Assembly (NCBI GenBank): GCA_030512335.1
Contig: JAULSU010000005.1
Span: 3,658,001 to 3,722,000, forward strand
Origin: Immersiella caudata
Lineage: Eukaryota; Ascomycota; Sordariomycetes; Sordariales; Lasiosphaeriaceae
Direction: 5' to 3'
Length of the DNA stretch: 64,000 nucleotides
Of the stretch, positions 1 through 12,296 are shown in pieces (the first letter of the stretch is position 1; every line of letters starts with the position of its first letter). The notes under the pieces are model-generated. The model ran no database searches and was not told the origin of the DNA. It saw only the letters and a list, made by a program, of their open reading frames with translations. Position numbers and translations under genes: made by a program.

Positions 1-676
1 CAGCCCAAAATGCGGCAACCGCAGAGGAGCACCAGCATACAGGGGGGCGGGATCGAGAGCAAGGATGCGCTCGGAGGGGCAGCGAGGAAGACAGGGGTAG
101 ATGCGGGTGGATGGCGGGGGATCGATGGGATTGACGAGCTTTCACAGAGCGGGCTGGGTGCCAGCCAATCGCATGGCTGCCTTTGCCGCTCAACCACCTG
201 CGCTCACAACCGGATCTGTCCAACCAGAACACACAGAGGGGCGCGCAACTCCCGTTCCCGCCGCACACCACCACAGTTCTGCGTCGCTCTGCGTGGTCGA
301 AGGGCCGCTCTCTCTGGCGCTATTCCGCGGCCGTCATGCATCCCCACTGCGTGCCTGGGGAGGAACCCAGCAAGTCACAGTCAATTTCACACCTCGCGGC
401 CAATGTGCGCCGCCGTCGCGCCGCCGTGGTGGCCCCCCCGACACAGCAGCTGCTCGCTTGGCCCGTCGCTGCGTCTCAACAGCCGCTATATACCCAGCAA
501 CATGCCTCACCTGGCCCTCTGCCACTCCATGCCGTCCGCCTCCCGACGTCTGTCTCGGTGCTCTCCCTCTGCATCTCAATCACAGCGCGTTTCGGCCCAG
601 CGGATACCATGAGGTTTATTTGAAGAACGGACGACTCCTCAGGACTTCCCGGACCCGAAACACCGGCCTTGTCATC
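1..676. other. Upstream region of the first gene
   Basis: No gene is supported here. An open frame continuous with the following gene runs through from position 101, but it is alternate-frame, P/S/R-rich sequence with no recognisable domain. The first ATG followed by a credible signal or membrane segment is at 677. The stretch is best read as promoter and 5' UTR, with short upstream ORFs possible. Confidence 0.5.
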
Positions 677-2350
677 ATGCCCAACGGTTCACCGTCTTAT
701 AACCAAGTGGTGTTGCTTCGCTTCTTCTCTGCCTCGTATCTTGTCCTTCAACTTTGCGCCGCCGTGCCGTCGACCGGTTCACCATCCAGGAGATCGAACC
801 CGCTCAACATCGATTGGGATCCCGCTCCGCCGCCCGACAAAGGTGCTCCCCTCTCTGTTGGTGCCATCCGCGATCCCGCCTTCCTGCCTGCCCAGATCGG
901 AGGCATCGTCGGGTCCTACGCCCTTTCGCTGGTGCTGGTCGCCCTTTTGCTTCTCGCCCTTTCCAAGACACGCCGACAACACCTTGAAGCCGCCGACCTT
1001 CCCGAGGGAGACAAATCCGACCTCCTCACATTCAACCCTTTCCCTCAGCCCTTCCTCCTCCAGTCCGAGGAAGAGTACAAGCAAGCACTCCAACAGGGAC
1101 TTGCGAGCCCCCGAAGCCCATACAAGAACTTCTCTCACCCCCTGAGCCCGTCCCGATCTGGTCCGCTCAGCCCAACCAAGTCGCACCACTCCGGCTGGAC
1201 TATCCCCGGATCGCCGACTTCGACAGTCCTCGCCGCTGGCGCTGACTACTCTGTCGACCAGACCGTGGTGCAGCAAGACAAAGCCATGGCGCAAGCACAG
1301 CTAGAAGACATGTACAAGTACGTGATGGAGCATGACGAGGCCAAGCAGGCCGGCAGGGATTACCAGCCTCCGGTCGTGTCTCCCACCGCAAGGTCAGTTG
1401 GCGGCAGATCAGGCCCCACAACTCCGGTAACTCCCGGGTTCAAGAAGAACAAGCCGGCAGGGTTAAATCTCGGCCGGGAAGAGAAGACCCAATCGCGCAG
1501 CTCTTCTCTCCTCTCTTTCTTGCGATCGCCCCGCAAGAGCAAGAATCAGGGCATGAACATTTCTTCGCCCATCATCACTCCCATGTCAGCAACCTTCCCC
1601 AGCCAACACGACCAGGAGATGGGGCCCATGACACCCCGGAGTTATGGTGCCGTGCCGCCTCCTGTCCAGTCTGACTTGCCCTTCCGCCGCACCGGGGCCA
1701 GCACTCTGCCTACGCCTGAGATGTCGCCGGTAAGCGCAGGAGGCATTGACGAGCGGATCGACGCCGCTCTCGCCCGCCCGCCTACGCGCGACAAGAAGAC
1801 AGCAGAGGCCCGCTCAGAAAAGAGCGCTTCGCAGCACACCCGCGAGGTATCAGCTGAGTCCGGAAGCGGATCTAACAGCGACGCTGAGCCCGTGTCCGCC
1901 GTCTCGGAGAAGTCAACCTCCGGCTTGGTTGGGCTCCCTTCTTCGCCCAAACCTAGCGTCAACCGCTTCCCTAGCATGGACTCCCTTCCGGCATCCCCCC
2001 GCCCCGGCTCCACCTTCTCGCGCGCCAGCAAGCCCACCGCCGTCCGCACCGGCGGTGCGCTCCCGCTGCGTGCCTACGAGCCTAGCCTTGCTAGCCCTTC
2101 GGTGCCCCGTGAGGGAACCAAGCAGACCGTCTTCACGCGGGCCGCTGGACCGCTCTCCCCCGGCATCCAGTCCGGTATGCGTACACCTTGGACTGGTGCT
2201 CCCGTTCCTTACACCCCCTACCAACCATTCTCCCCGGTGGTGCCCATCACGCCCAGCTTGGTAACGCGAGCGGACCGCAAGCGCATGCGCAAGTTCGAGC
2301 CCAAGACGCCGACGGTGGAGATGGTCAGGGGTGAGGACGAGGTGTGGTAA
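677..2350 (+). CDS. Membrane protein with long disordered Ser/Pro-rich tail, function unknown
   Basis: This is a single-exon gene for 557 aa. I chose the ATG at 677 because a hydrophobic N-terminal segment (about residues 10-29) follows at once, like a signal peptide or anchor. A strong transmembrane helix lies at about residues 74-96 and is followed by a basic stop-transfer stretch (KTRRQ). The rest, about 460 residues, is predicted disordered: it is rich in S, P, T and K with many SP and TP pairs (SPRSP, LSPTK, TPVTP), so it could be a phosphorylated cytoplasmic tail. The C-terminus ends in a charged, compact motif (RADRKRMRKFEPKTP...). I recognise no enzymatic domain. The layout is that of a single-pass membrane protein with a short outer part, and it may be a lineage-specific hypothetical protein. 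The upstream in-frame extension to 101 is considered non-coding. Confidence 0.7.
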   Translation: MPNGSPSYNQVVLLRFFSASYLVLQLCAAVPSTGSPSRRSNPLNIDWDPAPPPDKGAPLSVGAIRDPAFLPAQIGGIVGSYALSLVLVALLLLALSKTRRQHLEAADLPEGDKSDLLTFNPFPQPFLLQSEEEYKQALQQGLASPRSPYKNFSHPLSPSRSGPLSPTKSHHSGWTIPGSPTSTVLAAGADYSVDQTVVQQDKAMAQAQLEDMYKYVMEHDEAKQAGRDYQPPVVSPTARSVGGRSGPTTPVTPGFKKNKPAGLNLGREEKTQSRSSSLLSFLRSPRKSKNQGMNISSPIITPMSATFPSQHDQEMGPMTPRSYGAVPPPVQSDLPFRRTGASTLPTPEMSPVSAGGIDERIDAALARPPTRDKKTAEARSEKSASQHTREVSAESGSGSNSDAEPVSAVSEKSTSGLVGLPSSPKPSVNRFPSMDSLPASPRPGSTFSRASKPTAVRTGGALPLRAYEPSLASPSVPREGTKQTVFTRAAGPLSPGIQSGMRTPWTGAPVPYTPYQPFSPVVPITPSLVTRADRKRMRKFEPKTPTVEMVRGEDEVW

Positions 2351-4420
2351 ATGCGGGAGGAACTACAAAGGAAAAAAAGAAAACGAAAGCCAAAAATTCT
2401 ATAAACCGCATGTCAAGCGCCTTCCCTTTCTATTTCTATTGCGTTTTCGCAAACAAGGGGTCTCTAAAGTAGATATTACCCATTACATCGCCCCCCTTCA
2501 TCCTTTCTGGATTGGTTTGTTCTCTCTCAGGTGCTTTCCGGTTTTTTTCCCGCTCTCTCTTTCCCACTGGGGAGGGGAGGGTTTTTTTAATAGAGAATGT
2601 GGTGTGTGTGGATGAAGAAGAGTTGAGAATTTCTGTGTCTGAGAGGGAACGGGGCAGGATGGATGAGGGTTTCTTTTGAGTTGGATAGGTTGGTAAGGTA
2701 GTTAAGCAGGTATGATATCCCGGCAAATGGATGAATGATGAAAATATTCAAGAAACGTTGGGATTTGCTTGCTTGAGTGAAATCTGTGGTGAGTAAGGAG
2801 ACTTCGAAGAACCGACTCTGCCATGCCTCAGCGAGGGGCAGTGAAGACATTTTCAAAATCGACATACTGTTGCTGTGTCGCGCCAGCGGGTTGCAGAACT
2901 GCTAGTACCACCGCGTGGTTGCGCTGGGCTGCAGGTCCAGAGGGTGGTGGTATTGGCAGCGGTCTGTAAATGTGGCCGGCGGGCCGCTTAAATTCGTTCA
3001 TACACTTGGGATGGGTAAAAAAAAGGGGGAAGGGGGTTGCTGGTGTGAGAATATTAGGGGTGAGGCGTTGCGTTTCAGACGGCGACGTGAAACTGATGCT
3101 GTGAGGTGGTCACTTTGCAGTGACAGAAGTGAAGCGCATTGTTGAAGAGGAATCGGTAAGTGGAACCGGTAAGTATGGGAAATCGATGTTTTGGTCTTTT
3201 CTCATTGCCGTGAGGTTTTCGTGGTTCGTGCCATGAGTTCGATTGTGCAGGTGAAAGGTCCAGATGTTGGTGTGTGGTGTCGAGGGCATGCGGTCCAGGA
3301 CGGAAAGTGTGGCTTCTTGCAGAAACGTGAAAGTTGCTAATGGGCTCTTGGAATGTATTGTTACAGCACTCCGCGCTGTTCAGCGATTAGAAAACACCCC
3401 CGTAGGGAAGCACAGTGTCGTCGGCATTTCCCACGGATACCATAGCTAGGTACCTCAGCTCACAATAAGGTCTGGCCTAAAAAACTGCTGGCATTCGGAA
3501 TACATGTTGTTGGCTCATAGGAAATTCTGCAAGCCGATGTCACTGGCAGTCATCTGCTGAAGTCTAAAGCTTAAACTTGGGGGCTACCCCGCCTTTGCTT
3601 TTCGGGCGTCTTGAAGTTATCCGCGATTGACCCACCGTCGCCGTCTCGGGTGCTGTGGGTGAAACCCGGGCGGCTCGTACTGTGGCGGGCCAGTGATTTA
3701 CAGCAACGGCCTCCGGGAGCTGGTATGTCCCTTGATTCCCACGGTTCTTCAAAAGGCCGCTACTCCACTGACGTTATGTGCGAGACACCAGTGATCGACA
3801 TGGAGAAGCGGATTCGGGACTTATATCATCCCCTCCAGCAGTAACGCTAGTTCGGCGGTGCTCGCCGAGGGATTTGGTGTCTTGGAAGTTTCGGTTCTGG
3901 AACTGGGCAATTAGGGGAGTGGAACCCATATGCGCCGCCATCTCACGTGTTCTGCGTTGTGTTTTGTGAAATTTGCCCGCCCGCGGCCCGTGCATCGGCC
4001 CCAGCCGCAAACCCATCATACGATTCTCGAGCGAATCGTCCCACACATAACCAGATCCAATACCACACAACCTCAGTCCATCACCGCTTTCCACCCAAAT
4101 CGTGTCGGCATTGCCAGCAACCACGACCAGACTCGATTACTCCTCCCGTAGCCTAGGCTTCTAGAACGCACACCAGCAACGCTCATTGTGCCGCCGGCCA
4201 ATTGGACGACGATCCCCGCTCCAGGATCCGAGCCGCTCCCAACTTCGCTCCTCTGAGAGAATCTCACCGGCCAGACCAGCCGGAGCACCCAGACCGCTGC
4301 CTCCGCAGGTAAGAGGAGCCAGGGCATCGGCAGCCTGTCTGCATGCAACAGCCCATTCCATAGGCTCAAGGCGCTCGCTCCAGGGCAAGCCGGGCAATCA
4401 GGCGCAAACGCGCAACCGAG
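2351..4420. other. Intergenic region before the SREBP gene
   Basis: About 2 kb with only short, compositionally random ORFs on both strands. The last roughly 400 bp are pyrimidine-rich and probably hold the promoter and 5' UTR of the SREBP gene. An AG|GTAAGA-like donor near 4310 could mark a 5' UTR intron. No RNA gene or repeat was recognised. Confidence 0.5.
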
Positions 4421-7400
4421 ATGACCAACTCCCAAGCTGACTCGCCCAGCATGTTCGCTGGCTTGGATGGCTTCGACTTGGATGGAGGCTCCCTCGCCGA
4501 CAACAGCCTGGGCGACGTGATCGAGGGCAGCGCCGGCGCATCGGACCCCACCGTGACCACTCTGTCAACGACGGGCGACAGCACTGCCGCAGTCAGCGGC
4601 GCCTCTCCCACCATCCACAACCCCCATTCCTCCTCCACTTCGCCCACTGTCAACGGCGGCCAGTCCTCCTTCCACTTCACTCCAGACCCGTCCCATTGGA
4701 GCTTCGAGGACACACCCCCATATGACTCGGCCAGCAACGGAACCCCCTTTGACTCGGTGCCGCAGCCGTCGTGGGACCTCCCCGTCCACTTGAGCCTTGG
4801 TAACCCGCTACTACAGCAGCAGCCAGTCTACTTCCACCCGTCCTCCGTAGCCGGCATTAACCCGGGCCTTCAGTCTGTCACTGGCGCGAACGCCCAGTTC
4901 TCCATACCCCAATCACTCTCTCCAACCGAGAGCCTAGTCCGGCCGGACATCACACCCGACATTCGGAACACCTTGACCCCTGCGCAGCAAGAGAGGCTCA
5001 AGACTATCGCCATGCCGCCTCACCTTCAGTATCACTCGCCGAAGAGCGCTGGTAGCCCCGACTCCAGCTCAAGCAGCCATGATAAGGGCGCTGGCTCATC
5101 GCCGGACGCTGCGGGGCCGGCCAAGGCCAGCAGCAGGAAACGCAAGTCGTCGGCCGAGGTTGACGATGATGACGACGATGAAGACATGGACGGACAGCAT
5201 CCCGTCAAGAAAACCGCTCACAACATGATCGAGAAGAGATACAGGACCAACCTCAACGATAAGATAGCAGCTTTGCGAGATTCGGTCCCGGCTTTGCGAA
5301 TCATGAGTAAAAGCGCTAGAGGCGAAGATACTACAGAGGATAGGGAAGAGCTGCACGGCTTGACGCCAGCACACAAGCTCAACAAGGCAACGGTAGGCCG
5401 TCTTCATTCTATCCCTTTTAGTGCCCAACTAATGAAAAATAGGTCTTGAGCAAGGCCACCGAGTACATCCGGCATCTCGAAAAGCGCAACAACCGCCTTC
5501 TCGAAGAGAACAATAGCATGCAGGCTCGCATCTCCGCATTTGAGAAGCTCTTCATGGCCGGTGCCATGAACGGCCAGCTGCAAAATCCTCTACAACAACC
5601 GCCTACCCCAATACAATACCCTCAAGATGCAGCTTTCATGAACACGCCAATGTCCACACCGAGGGGCTCCGCCGAAGGCATGATACCCGTCCCAGACGAC
5701 ATGAAGCGTATTCTGGCGGCCCAGCAAATGAATGCCGGGCGGCCGTATCCAGTCCAGCAACAAGCCTTTCAGCAGAACCCTGCGATGTTGCGCCAACAGC
5801 AAATTCAGCAGCAGCAGCAACAGCAACAACAAGCCGGCCGTGGCTGGTCTCCTTATTACGGAAAGCTCATGGTGGGCTCCTTGGCTGGACTTATGCTTCT
5901 CGAGGCGGCGGTCGAGAACGAAACCAGCAACGAAACACCGGACGGCCGTGGCTTGTTCGCGCCGCCCCTGACCTTGCTGAGCTCATTTATTCGCTCAACC
6001 CATCTCAGCATTGGAGGACACTACATATCTGCCGTTGATATGATCGCCAAGGTCAAAATGCTGTCTCTTTTGGCCATCCTCGGATACGTTGTCCTCTCGT
6101 TCTTCACCGACTTCTCGTTCCTTGGACCACGCCAAAAGCCAAAACCATCTTCGCCTTTGATGCGGCCGGCACCCTCGCTCGCTTCGCCGATCCACGTTAG
6201 GAGGCAAGCGTGGCTCACGGCCATTCAAACCGTCTGGGTCCCGAGACATAACTTTTTCCTTGAAGCTTTCGCGCTATCAATGAAGACGCTGAAGTACACT
6301 GCCCGCAACGTGTTTGGCACCCAATTCTACTTCTCCCTGGTGGGACTGAACGAAGAGCAAGAAGCTGCACGCGTCAAAGCCTGGTCGATTGCCCTGGATG
6401 CCCAGCTTGCGGGTGGCGATGTCGAGATCAATAAGAGCCGTCTCACACTAACTCTGATTGCTTCCGGAACGCTCCCAGAAACCCCGCTCCGGCTGATGCT
6501 CAAGGCCTTGCACATACGGGTCCTCCTTTGGCAGATGACTGGCTCTTTCTCGGGAACTGACATGATCGCTGCGAAGCTTGCGAGATCTAGGTGGAACGAA
6601 GCGAGGCAGCTCAATCAAATTCTCAGCTCACTGCACGACGGAAAATCGTCCCCTGATGACGACCTACCCGACCATCTCTCCCTACTTCTGGAGCAGGACT
6701 GCGACGAAGTACTGAGCGGCGACATAATCCAACGAGCGCACAACCTAGCTTGGAACAAGCCAACAGCCTTTAAGGTCCGCGACAACATTGATGGCATGGA
6801 CGCAGTTGTGGAGGATGCCGCGGTGCGATCGCCCATGGATGCGGTGGCAGCATGGTACTCCAGCCTCATCCTCCACCGGGTGTTGACGGAAAGCTTCTCC
6901 AAGAGGCCAGAGGACCTGGTCAAAAGCCCCAGCGCCGTCGCTGCGAATATCTCATTAGCCGTGGCAATTGCCCCGATCGGTTCAAACGCCCAGATTCGTG
7001 GGCTTGTTGCCCGTGCTTTGCTCGTTGACGAGAAGCGTGGCAGCAACATTGCTTCCGCTCTGCAAGCCCTCGGGCCATCTCAGAGTCCAGACAAGTACCC
7101 GCAGTACAGCCAGGGAGTACCACCCCTTATCGACTCTCCCCTCAGTGTTATTGAGCCTGATCCGGACGCTCAGATGGCCTTGCGGTGCGCCATGGCTATT
7201 GCTCAATTGCAAAAATACGCATCCCCATCTGACCGAGCCTTCCTGGTAATCAACTCGATCCTCCCAAGCCCCGACGTCAGTGACATGTCTTTCCTCGGCT
7301 ACACGGCGGCCTTCCACCTGATGGAGCACCTGTACCGACACCCAGTCGGTCGAGAGGCATGCTCTAGGTCGCTGGAGAGGCTTGCCGGAACCCTCAGAGT

Positions 7401-7563
7401 CTGGATCGGAAGCTCGGTGGCGCAAAAAGCGGGCGTCAGCGCGACATTGAGACAGAAGATGGTGGACAGATGCCTCAGCATCACGAGGAGCATTGTTGGG
7501 ATGGAGAGTGACCCAGGATATGCGAGCATGGATGACTGTGACGAGGATGGTGAAGGGTGTTGA
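4421..7563 (+). CDS. SREBP-type membrane-tethered bHLH transcription factor (SrbA/Sre1-like)
   Basis: Exons are 4421-5392 and 5443-7563 (intron of 50 bp, phase 0, GTAGGC...AATAG), giving 1030 aa. The basic-helix-loop-helix starts at about residue 263; its basic region contains EKRYRTNLNDKI, with the Tyr that marks SREBPs in place of the usual Arg. The intron splits the second helix, and splicing restores HKLNKATVLSKATEYIRHLE. A long insert lies in the loop. A poly-Gln tract follows near 5803-5830. Two hydrophobic segments are visible: LMVGSLAGLMLL (about 464-480) and MLSLLAILGYVVLSFF (about 530-546). The C-terminal roughly 480 residues fit the fungal SREBP C-terminal domain (DUF2014 type). 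In fungi such factors sit in the ER membrane and are released by proteolysis (Dsc complex) under low oxygen or low sterol, then activate ergosterol and hypoxia genes. The length matches SrbA homologues. Confidence is high for the family. Confidence 0.93.
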
Positions 7564-8782
7564 TGTTGACGGACTATCCTTTGTGACTGACTGACATTTC
7601 GTGTTGCTGTCTTTCTTCCCTTGTTTTTCTTCTTTGCATCATGCCGCAGCGGCACACCGCCTAGGGAGATCTGGTGGGATTGGGAGTTATGGCATTATAC
7701 CTCGTGTTCGGCGGGATGGCTTACTGTTGTATGATTTGGGACTGCATGGTGCTGGCGGAGATGTTTGAACGAAAAGGCAGATGGCTAAAAACTCCTCTTA
7801 TTATTTCACACGCGTATGCTGTGGATCGACTGAAGACCATCATGTATCATTTTTTTAAGCTGTCTACTTAAACTTCTATCCCCAAAATTGCGTCGCTCTT
7901 AGGACGAACAGGTGGTTCTTAGATATGGTGGCCAATTGCAGTATTGTTGCAGAAACTCGCTCCCATTCTACATCCACCACTCACAACCCATAGAAGTCTC
8001 CGGAAAAGGTATAAGTTAGGGAGATGTTGACTTTTGCGAGACATATTTATCTCAGCATAGATGAGAAGATCAAATCCAGCGGTCCAGACCCATCGAAGGC
8101 TGTAAACAGAGTTCAGGCGTTGTGGGGGTGACCCACCCACCCGTTTCTCCGCGCACTTCCGCGGGGGAAAGAGTGAGGCTCACCAGGATTAAGTCCTGCG
8201 CCCTGATTGGCTAGTTGCACTTATCAGCGGGATGCGCCTTATCTCGATCGTCCTCGGCGCCCACTACCGACTGCATGTCATGGAGCTTCCAAGTCGAGCA
8301 CCAACGTATCGGCAAGTTTGAAGTGGCTTTTTTTTGCGTTTCCGGAAATGCAGCGAGCGTTTCCAAGGTTGCCACTTGAGCGGGAAGCGCTCGCGCGCGC
8401 GCAAAAGGCCAAAAACGGAGATGCGCATTCCCGGTGCGATGCCTAGGGGTGAAAGCGAACCCCCACTGATGGGCAAAAATGGTACGGGAAAGCAACTTGA
8501 GAGGGCGATATGGGGGATTTGGGTATTTCCTGGTTTCCTGGAGGGTGAGGATTCTGGGTGAGAAGGGGGACTGTCCTTACTATCTCCCAATTCCCCCCCT
8601 TTCTCTCCTTGATTCCTGCTTTGCTGAATTCTTGTCGCTCAGATTCTACTGGGAGAAGAAGTCTTGCCTGAGTAGCTGTGCTGTTTGTAGCTGCCTAGTG
8701 TAGTGGCACACCTGATGACCCAGCTCTACGGCGTCTTATTTTCTTCGTTGATAGCAATATCAATTTGATCAGTAACGTCATC
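7564..8782. other. Intergenic region between the SREBP and nitrite reductase genes
   Basis: Holds the SREBP 3' UTR and the nitrite reductase promoter. ORFs of 60-108 aa occur on both strands, but none has a recognisable domain or fungal-type composition. GATA-core sites are noted separately. Confidence 0.5.
8222..8243. promoter_or_regulatory. Candidate paired GATA sites upstream of nitrite reductase
   Basis: TATC cores (GATA on the minus strand) lie at 8222-8225 and 8240-8243, about 540 bp upstream of the nitrite reductase ATG. A further facing GATA/TATC pair is at 8750-8753 and 8758-8761. Paired GATA cores are the target type of the nitrogen regulator NIT2/AreA, which controls nitrite reductase in other fungi. 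Four-base cores occur often by chance, so this is an inference from context. Confidence 0.3.
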
Positions 8783-11700
8783 ATGGCGGTTGGGGGTCGC
8801 AAAAGGGTGGTGGTGGTTGGCCTGGGCATGGTTGGTATCAGCTTCATGTAAGTTTGTTAACCAACGAATTGTCCTTGGCTTCCCAACCATGGGGATGCTA
8901 ACATGATCTCAGCGAGAAATTGTTGAAACTCGACGCCAGAGCCCGCGAGTATGACATCACGGTCATCGGCGATGAACCGCACCTGGCGTACAACCGCGTC
9001 GGCTTGACCAGCTTCTTTGAGCATCGCAAAGTTGAGAATCTGTATCTCAATCCCAGGGAATGGGTGAGTTGTTCCCCTTGGGTACGGCCAGGAATGGTGC
9101 TAAATTCTACCAGTACGAAGGCGTTGCCGACAGCGCATTGGGCTACCACCTCAACACCAAGGTCACGGATATCCACCCCGCCGAAAAGAAAGTATCTTGT
9201 GCCGATGGGAGGGAAGTCTCATACGACATTCTGGTTCTCGCGACGGGCTCAGATGCTGTCCTTCCCCGGCACACACCAGGACACGACGCAAATGGCGTGT
9301 TTGTGTACAGGACTGTAGAGGATTTGATCAACCTCATTGCCTTCTCGGCTGGCCAAAAAGATACCATCGGTGCCGTTGTCGGCGGTGGGCTGTTGGGGCT
9401 CGAGGCTGCCAAGGCGATGATGGATCTCGAGTGCTTCAGCAAAGTGGCCGTCATTGAGCGCAACCGATGGGTGCTCAGCCGGCAGTTGGACGCCGATGCA
9501 GGCGGCATGGTTGTTGAGCAGGTGCGCAGCCTGGGAGTCGATGTTCTTCTCGGGAAGCGGGTGGGAAAGATTGACGTCACCGAGGAGAACAGCGTGAAGG
9601 GTGTTCACTTTGAGGATGGAGAGTACATGCCGTGCTCGACCGTTTGCTTTGCCATTGGAGTTCGGCCAAGAGATGAGCTGGCCCGTCGAGCGGGGGTCAA
9701 GTGTGCGGATCGAGGGGGTGGCATCGTTGTCGATGACAGCCTAAGGACCAGTGAGCCGGATATCTACGCCATCGGCGAGTGTGCGAGCTGGCAGGGGCAG
9801 ACGTTTGGGCTGATTGCACCTGGCGTTGAGATGGCTGATGTGTTGACGTTCAACCTGACGCAAGCGAGCCTTCATCAACCGCGACTCTACAAACGCCCCG
9901 ATCTCAGCACGAAGCTGAAGCTTCTCGGCGTCGAGGTCGCCAGCTTCGGGGACTTCTTTGCCGACCGCGACGGACCCAAGTATCTACCGGCACGGGCTAA
10001 GAAAATGGCAAACGGGAGTGGGAAGCCGAGCGCAGTGAAGGCTCTCACCAGCGGGCTGCCACCGGCCCCTGTGAAGGCCCTGACCTACAAGGACCCGTTC
10101 ACGAATGTATACAAGAAGTACATCTTCACCATGGATGGCAAGTACCTCCTGGGCGGTATGATGATCGGCGACACGAAAGACTACGTCAAGTTGGTTCCCC
10201 TTGTCAAGAACCAGAAAGAACTCGACGTGCCGCCATCCGAGCTCATACTCGGCGCCAAAAAGGAGGGGGGAGACGATGGCGACGACCTGGATGATGACAC
10301 GCAGATCTGCAGCTGTCACAACGTCACCAAGAAGGACGTGCAGACCGTTGTCAAAGACGGGACCTGCAAGTCCCTCGGCGAGGTCAAGTCATGTACCAAG
10401 GCCGGCACGGGCTGCGGCGGGTGCATGCCCCTGGTTACGTCCATCTTCAACAAAACCATGAAGGACATGGGCAACGAGGTCAAGAACAATCTCTGCCCGC
10501 ACTTCCAGTTCAGCCGCGCGGATCTCTACAACATCATCATGGTCAAGCGGCTGAAGACGCTGCCCGAGGTAATGAAGGAGGCCGGCGTCGACCCCAACAG
10601 TCTCGGGTGTGAGGTGTGCAAGCCATGTCTGGGCAGCATCTTTGCCAGCCTCTGGAACAGACACGTCATGGACCGGACCACGCACGGCCTTCAAGACACC
10701 AACGATCGCTTCCTAGGTAATATTCAACGAAATGGTACCTACAGCGTCATCCCACGCGTTGCGGCCGGTGAGATTACCCCTGAGCGGCTGGTTGTGATTG
10801 GTGAGGTGGCCAAGCAGTATAACCTGTACACCAAGATCACCGGCGGCCAGCGCATCGATATGTTTGGCGCGAAGAAGCAGGATCTCCTGGACATCTGGAA
10901 GAAACTGGTCGATGCGGGCATGGAAAGCGGACATGCGTATGCTAAGTCCCTGCGGACGGTCAAGAGCTGCGTGGGGACCACATGGTGCCGCTATGGCATC
11001 GGTGACAGCGTGGGCATGGCTGTGAGGTTGGAGGAGAGGTATAAGAGTATCCGAGCTCCCCACAAGATTAAGGGTGGTGTGAGCGGATGCGTGAGAGAGT
11101 GTGCTGAGGCTCAAAACAAGGAGTAAGTCAACAAACCCCAGGGAGATTATCACCCCCCCCCCCCTTCCCAACCCCCCAACCCCCCTTAAGACGCAAGGAA
11201 TAAGAGGCTGACGTCTCCCAGCTTTGGTCTCATCGCTTCAGAAAAAGGATTCAACATTTTCGTAGGCGGCAACGGTGGCGCCAAACCCCGACACTCGGAA
11301 CTCCTTGCTAAAGACGTCGCTCCCACCGAGGTCATTCCCATCCTTGACCGCTACCTTATGTTTTACATCCGCACCGCCGACAAGCTTCAACGCACCGCGC
11401 GGTGGGTGGAATCCCTCCCCGGTGGTGTTGCCTACCTCCGCGACGTCATACTTAACGACAAGCTCGGCATCAACGCCTCCCTCGAGGCGCAAATGCAAGA
11501 GCTCGTTGACTCCTACTTTGACGAATGGGCCGAGGCCATCAACACCCCCTCCATCGCCGCCAAGTTCCGCCAATTCGCCAACACAACCGACACCCTCGAG
11601 ACCATGGAACTCGAAGTCGACCGCGGCCAGACACGCCCCGTCATGTGGACTTCTTCCGCCCCCGCCGATGACTTCAAAGGCCTCCGCAATCGCTGGTCCT

Positions 11701-12296
11701 CCACTACCTGGCAACCCATCCTCGAAGCCTCCTACTTCTCCGGCGCAGACAACCTCCCCAATGGCATCAGCGCCCCCATCAAGCGCGGCGACACCCAACT
11801 CTCCGTGTGGCGCATCCGCGGGCGATACTTCGCCACGCAGCAAATGTGCCCTCACAAGCGCGCCTTCATCCTCTCGGATGGCCTCGTCGGCGAGGACCCC
11901 CCCCTTTCCTGTGATTCCAACCCCAACGGCCGTTCCACACCTTGGATCTCTTGCCCGAATCACAAGCGGAACTTTGACCTGTCCACTGGCGAGTGCAAAA
12001 ATGACGAAGCCTTCTCCATCGCTACTTTTGAGGTGGAAGAGCGCGATGACGGGTTAGTGTATGCGAAATTGCCGCCTGTAGAGGAGCTGGATGCAGAGTT
12101 GGGGACGAGTCGGTGGATGGTGAAGAAGGGGGAGGCCGGGCCTGGGGCGTTTGATGAGTTGGATAGGAAAATTGGGTTTAAGGGGCAGAGGGCGAAGAAG
12201 CCGGGGGTGAGGCCACATACGGAGTTGGGTATGAGGAAGGCGGTCGAGAAGATGCCGGGGGCAGGGGGGTGTGGAGGGGTCGGTATGGAATGGTAA
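8783..12296 (+). CDS. nit-6: NAD(P)H nitrite reductase (assimilatory, siroheme)
   Basis: Exons are 8783-8847, 8913-9063, 9114-11122 and 11222-12296 (introns 65, 50 and 99 bp; all GT-AG), giving 1099 aa. The enzyme reduces nitrite to ammonium in the cytosol in nitrate assimilation (N. crassa nit-6, A. nidulans niiA family). Domains in order: a flavin-binding GLGMVG motif at residues 13-18; a second nucleotide-binding motif (VVGGGLLGLEAAKA) near 157-171; a BFD-like [2Fe-2S] domain with four Cys (CSCHNV...CTKAGTGCGGC) near 471-510; a nitrite/sulfite reductase half-domain; and siroheme/[4Fe-4S] ligands in SCVGTTWC near 690 and SGCVREC near 730, at the third exon junction. A C-terminal NirD-like Rieske domain (CPHK near 950, CPNH near 985) is fused, as in fungal enzymes. 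The third intron contains a C12 run (11153-11164). No missing ligand or break was seen. Identification is very secure. Confidence 0.97.

Noticed and set aside
101..676. N-terminal extension of the first membrane protein
   Set aside because: The extension is low-complexity and would bury the signal-like segment; the ATG at 677 is better supported.
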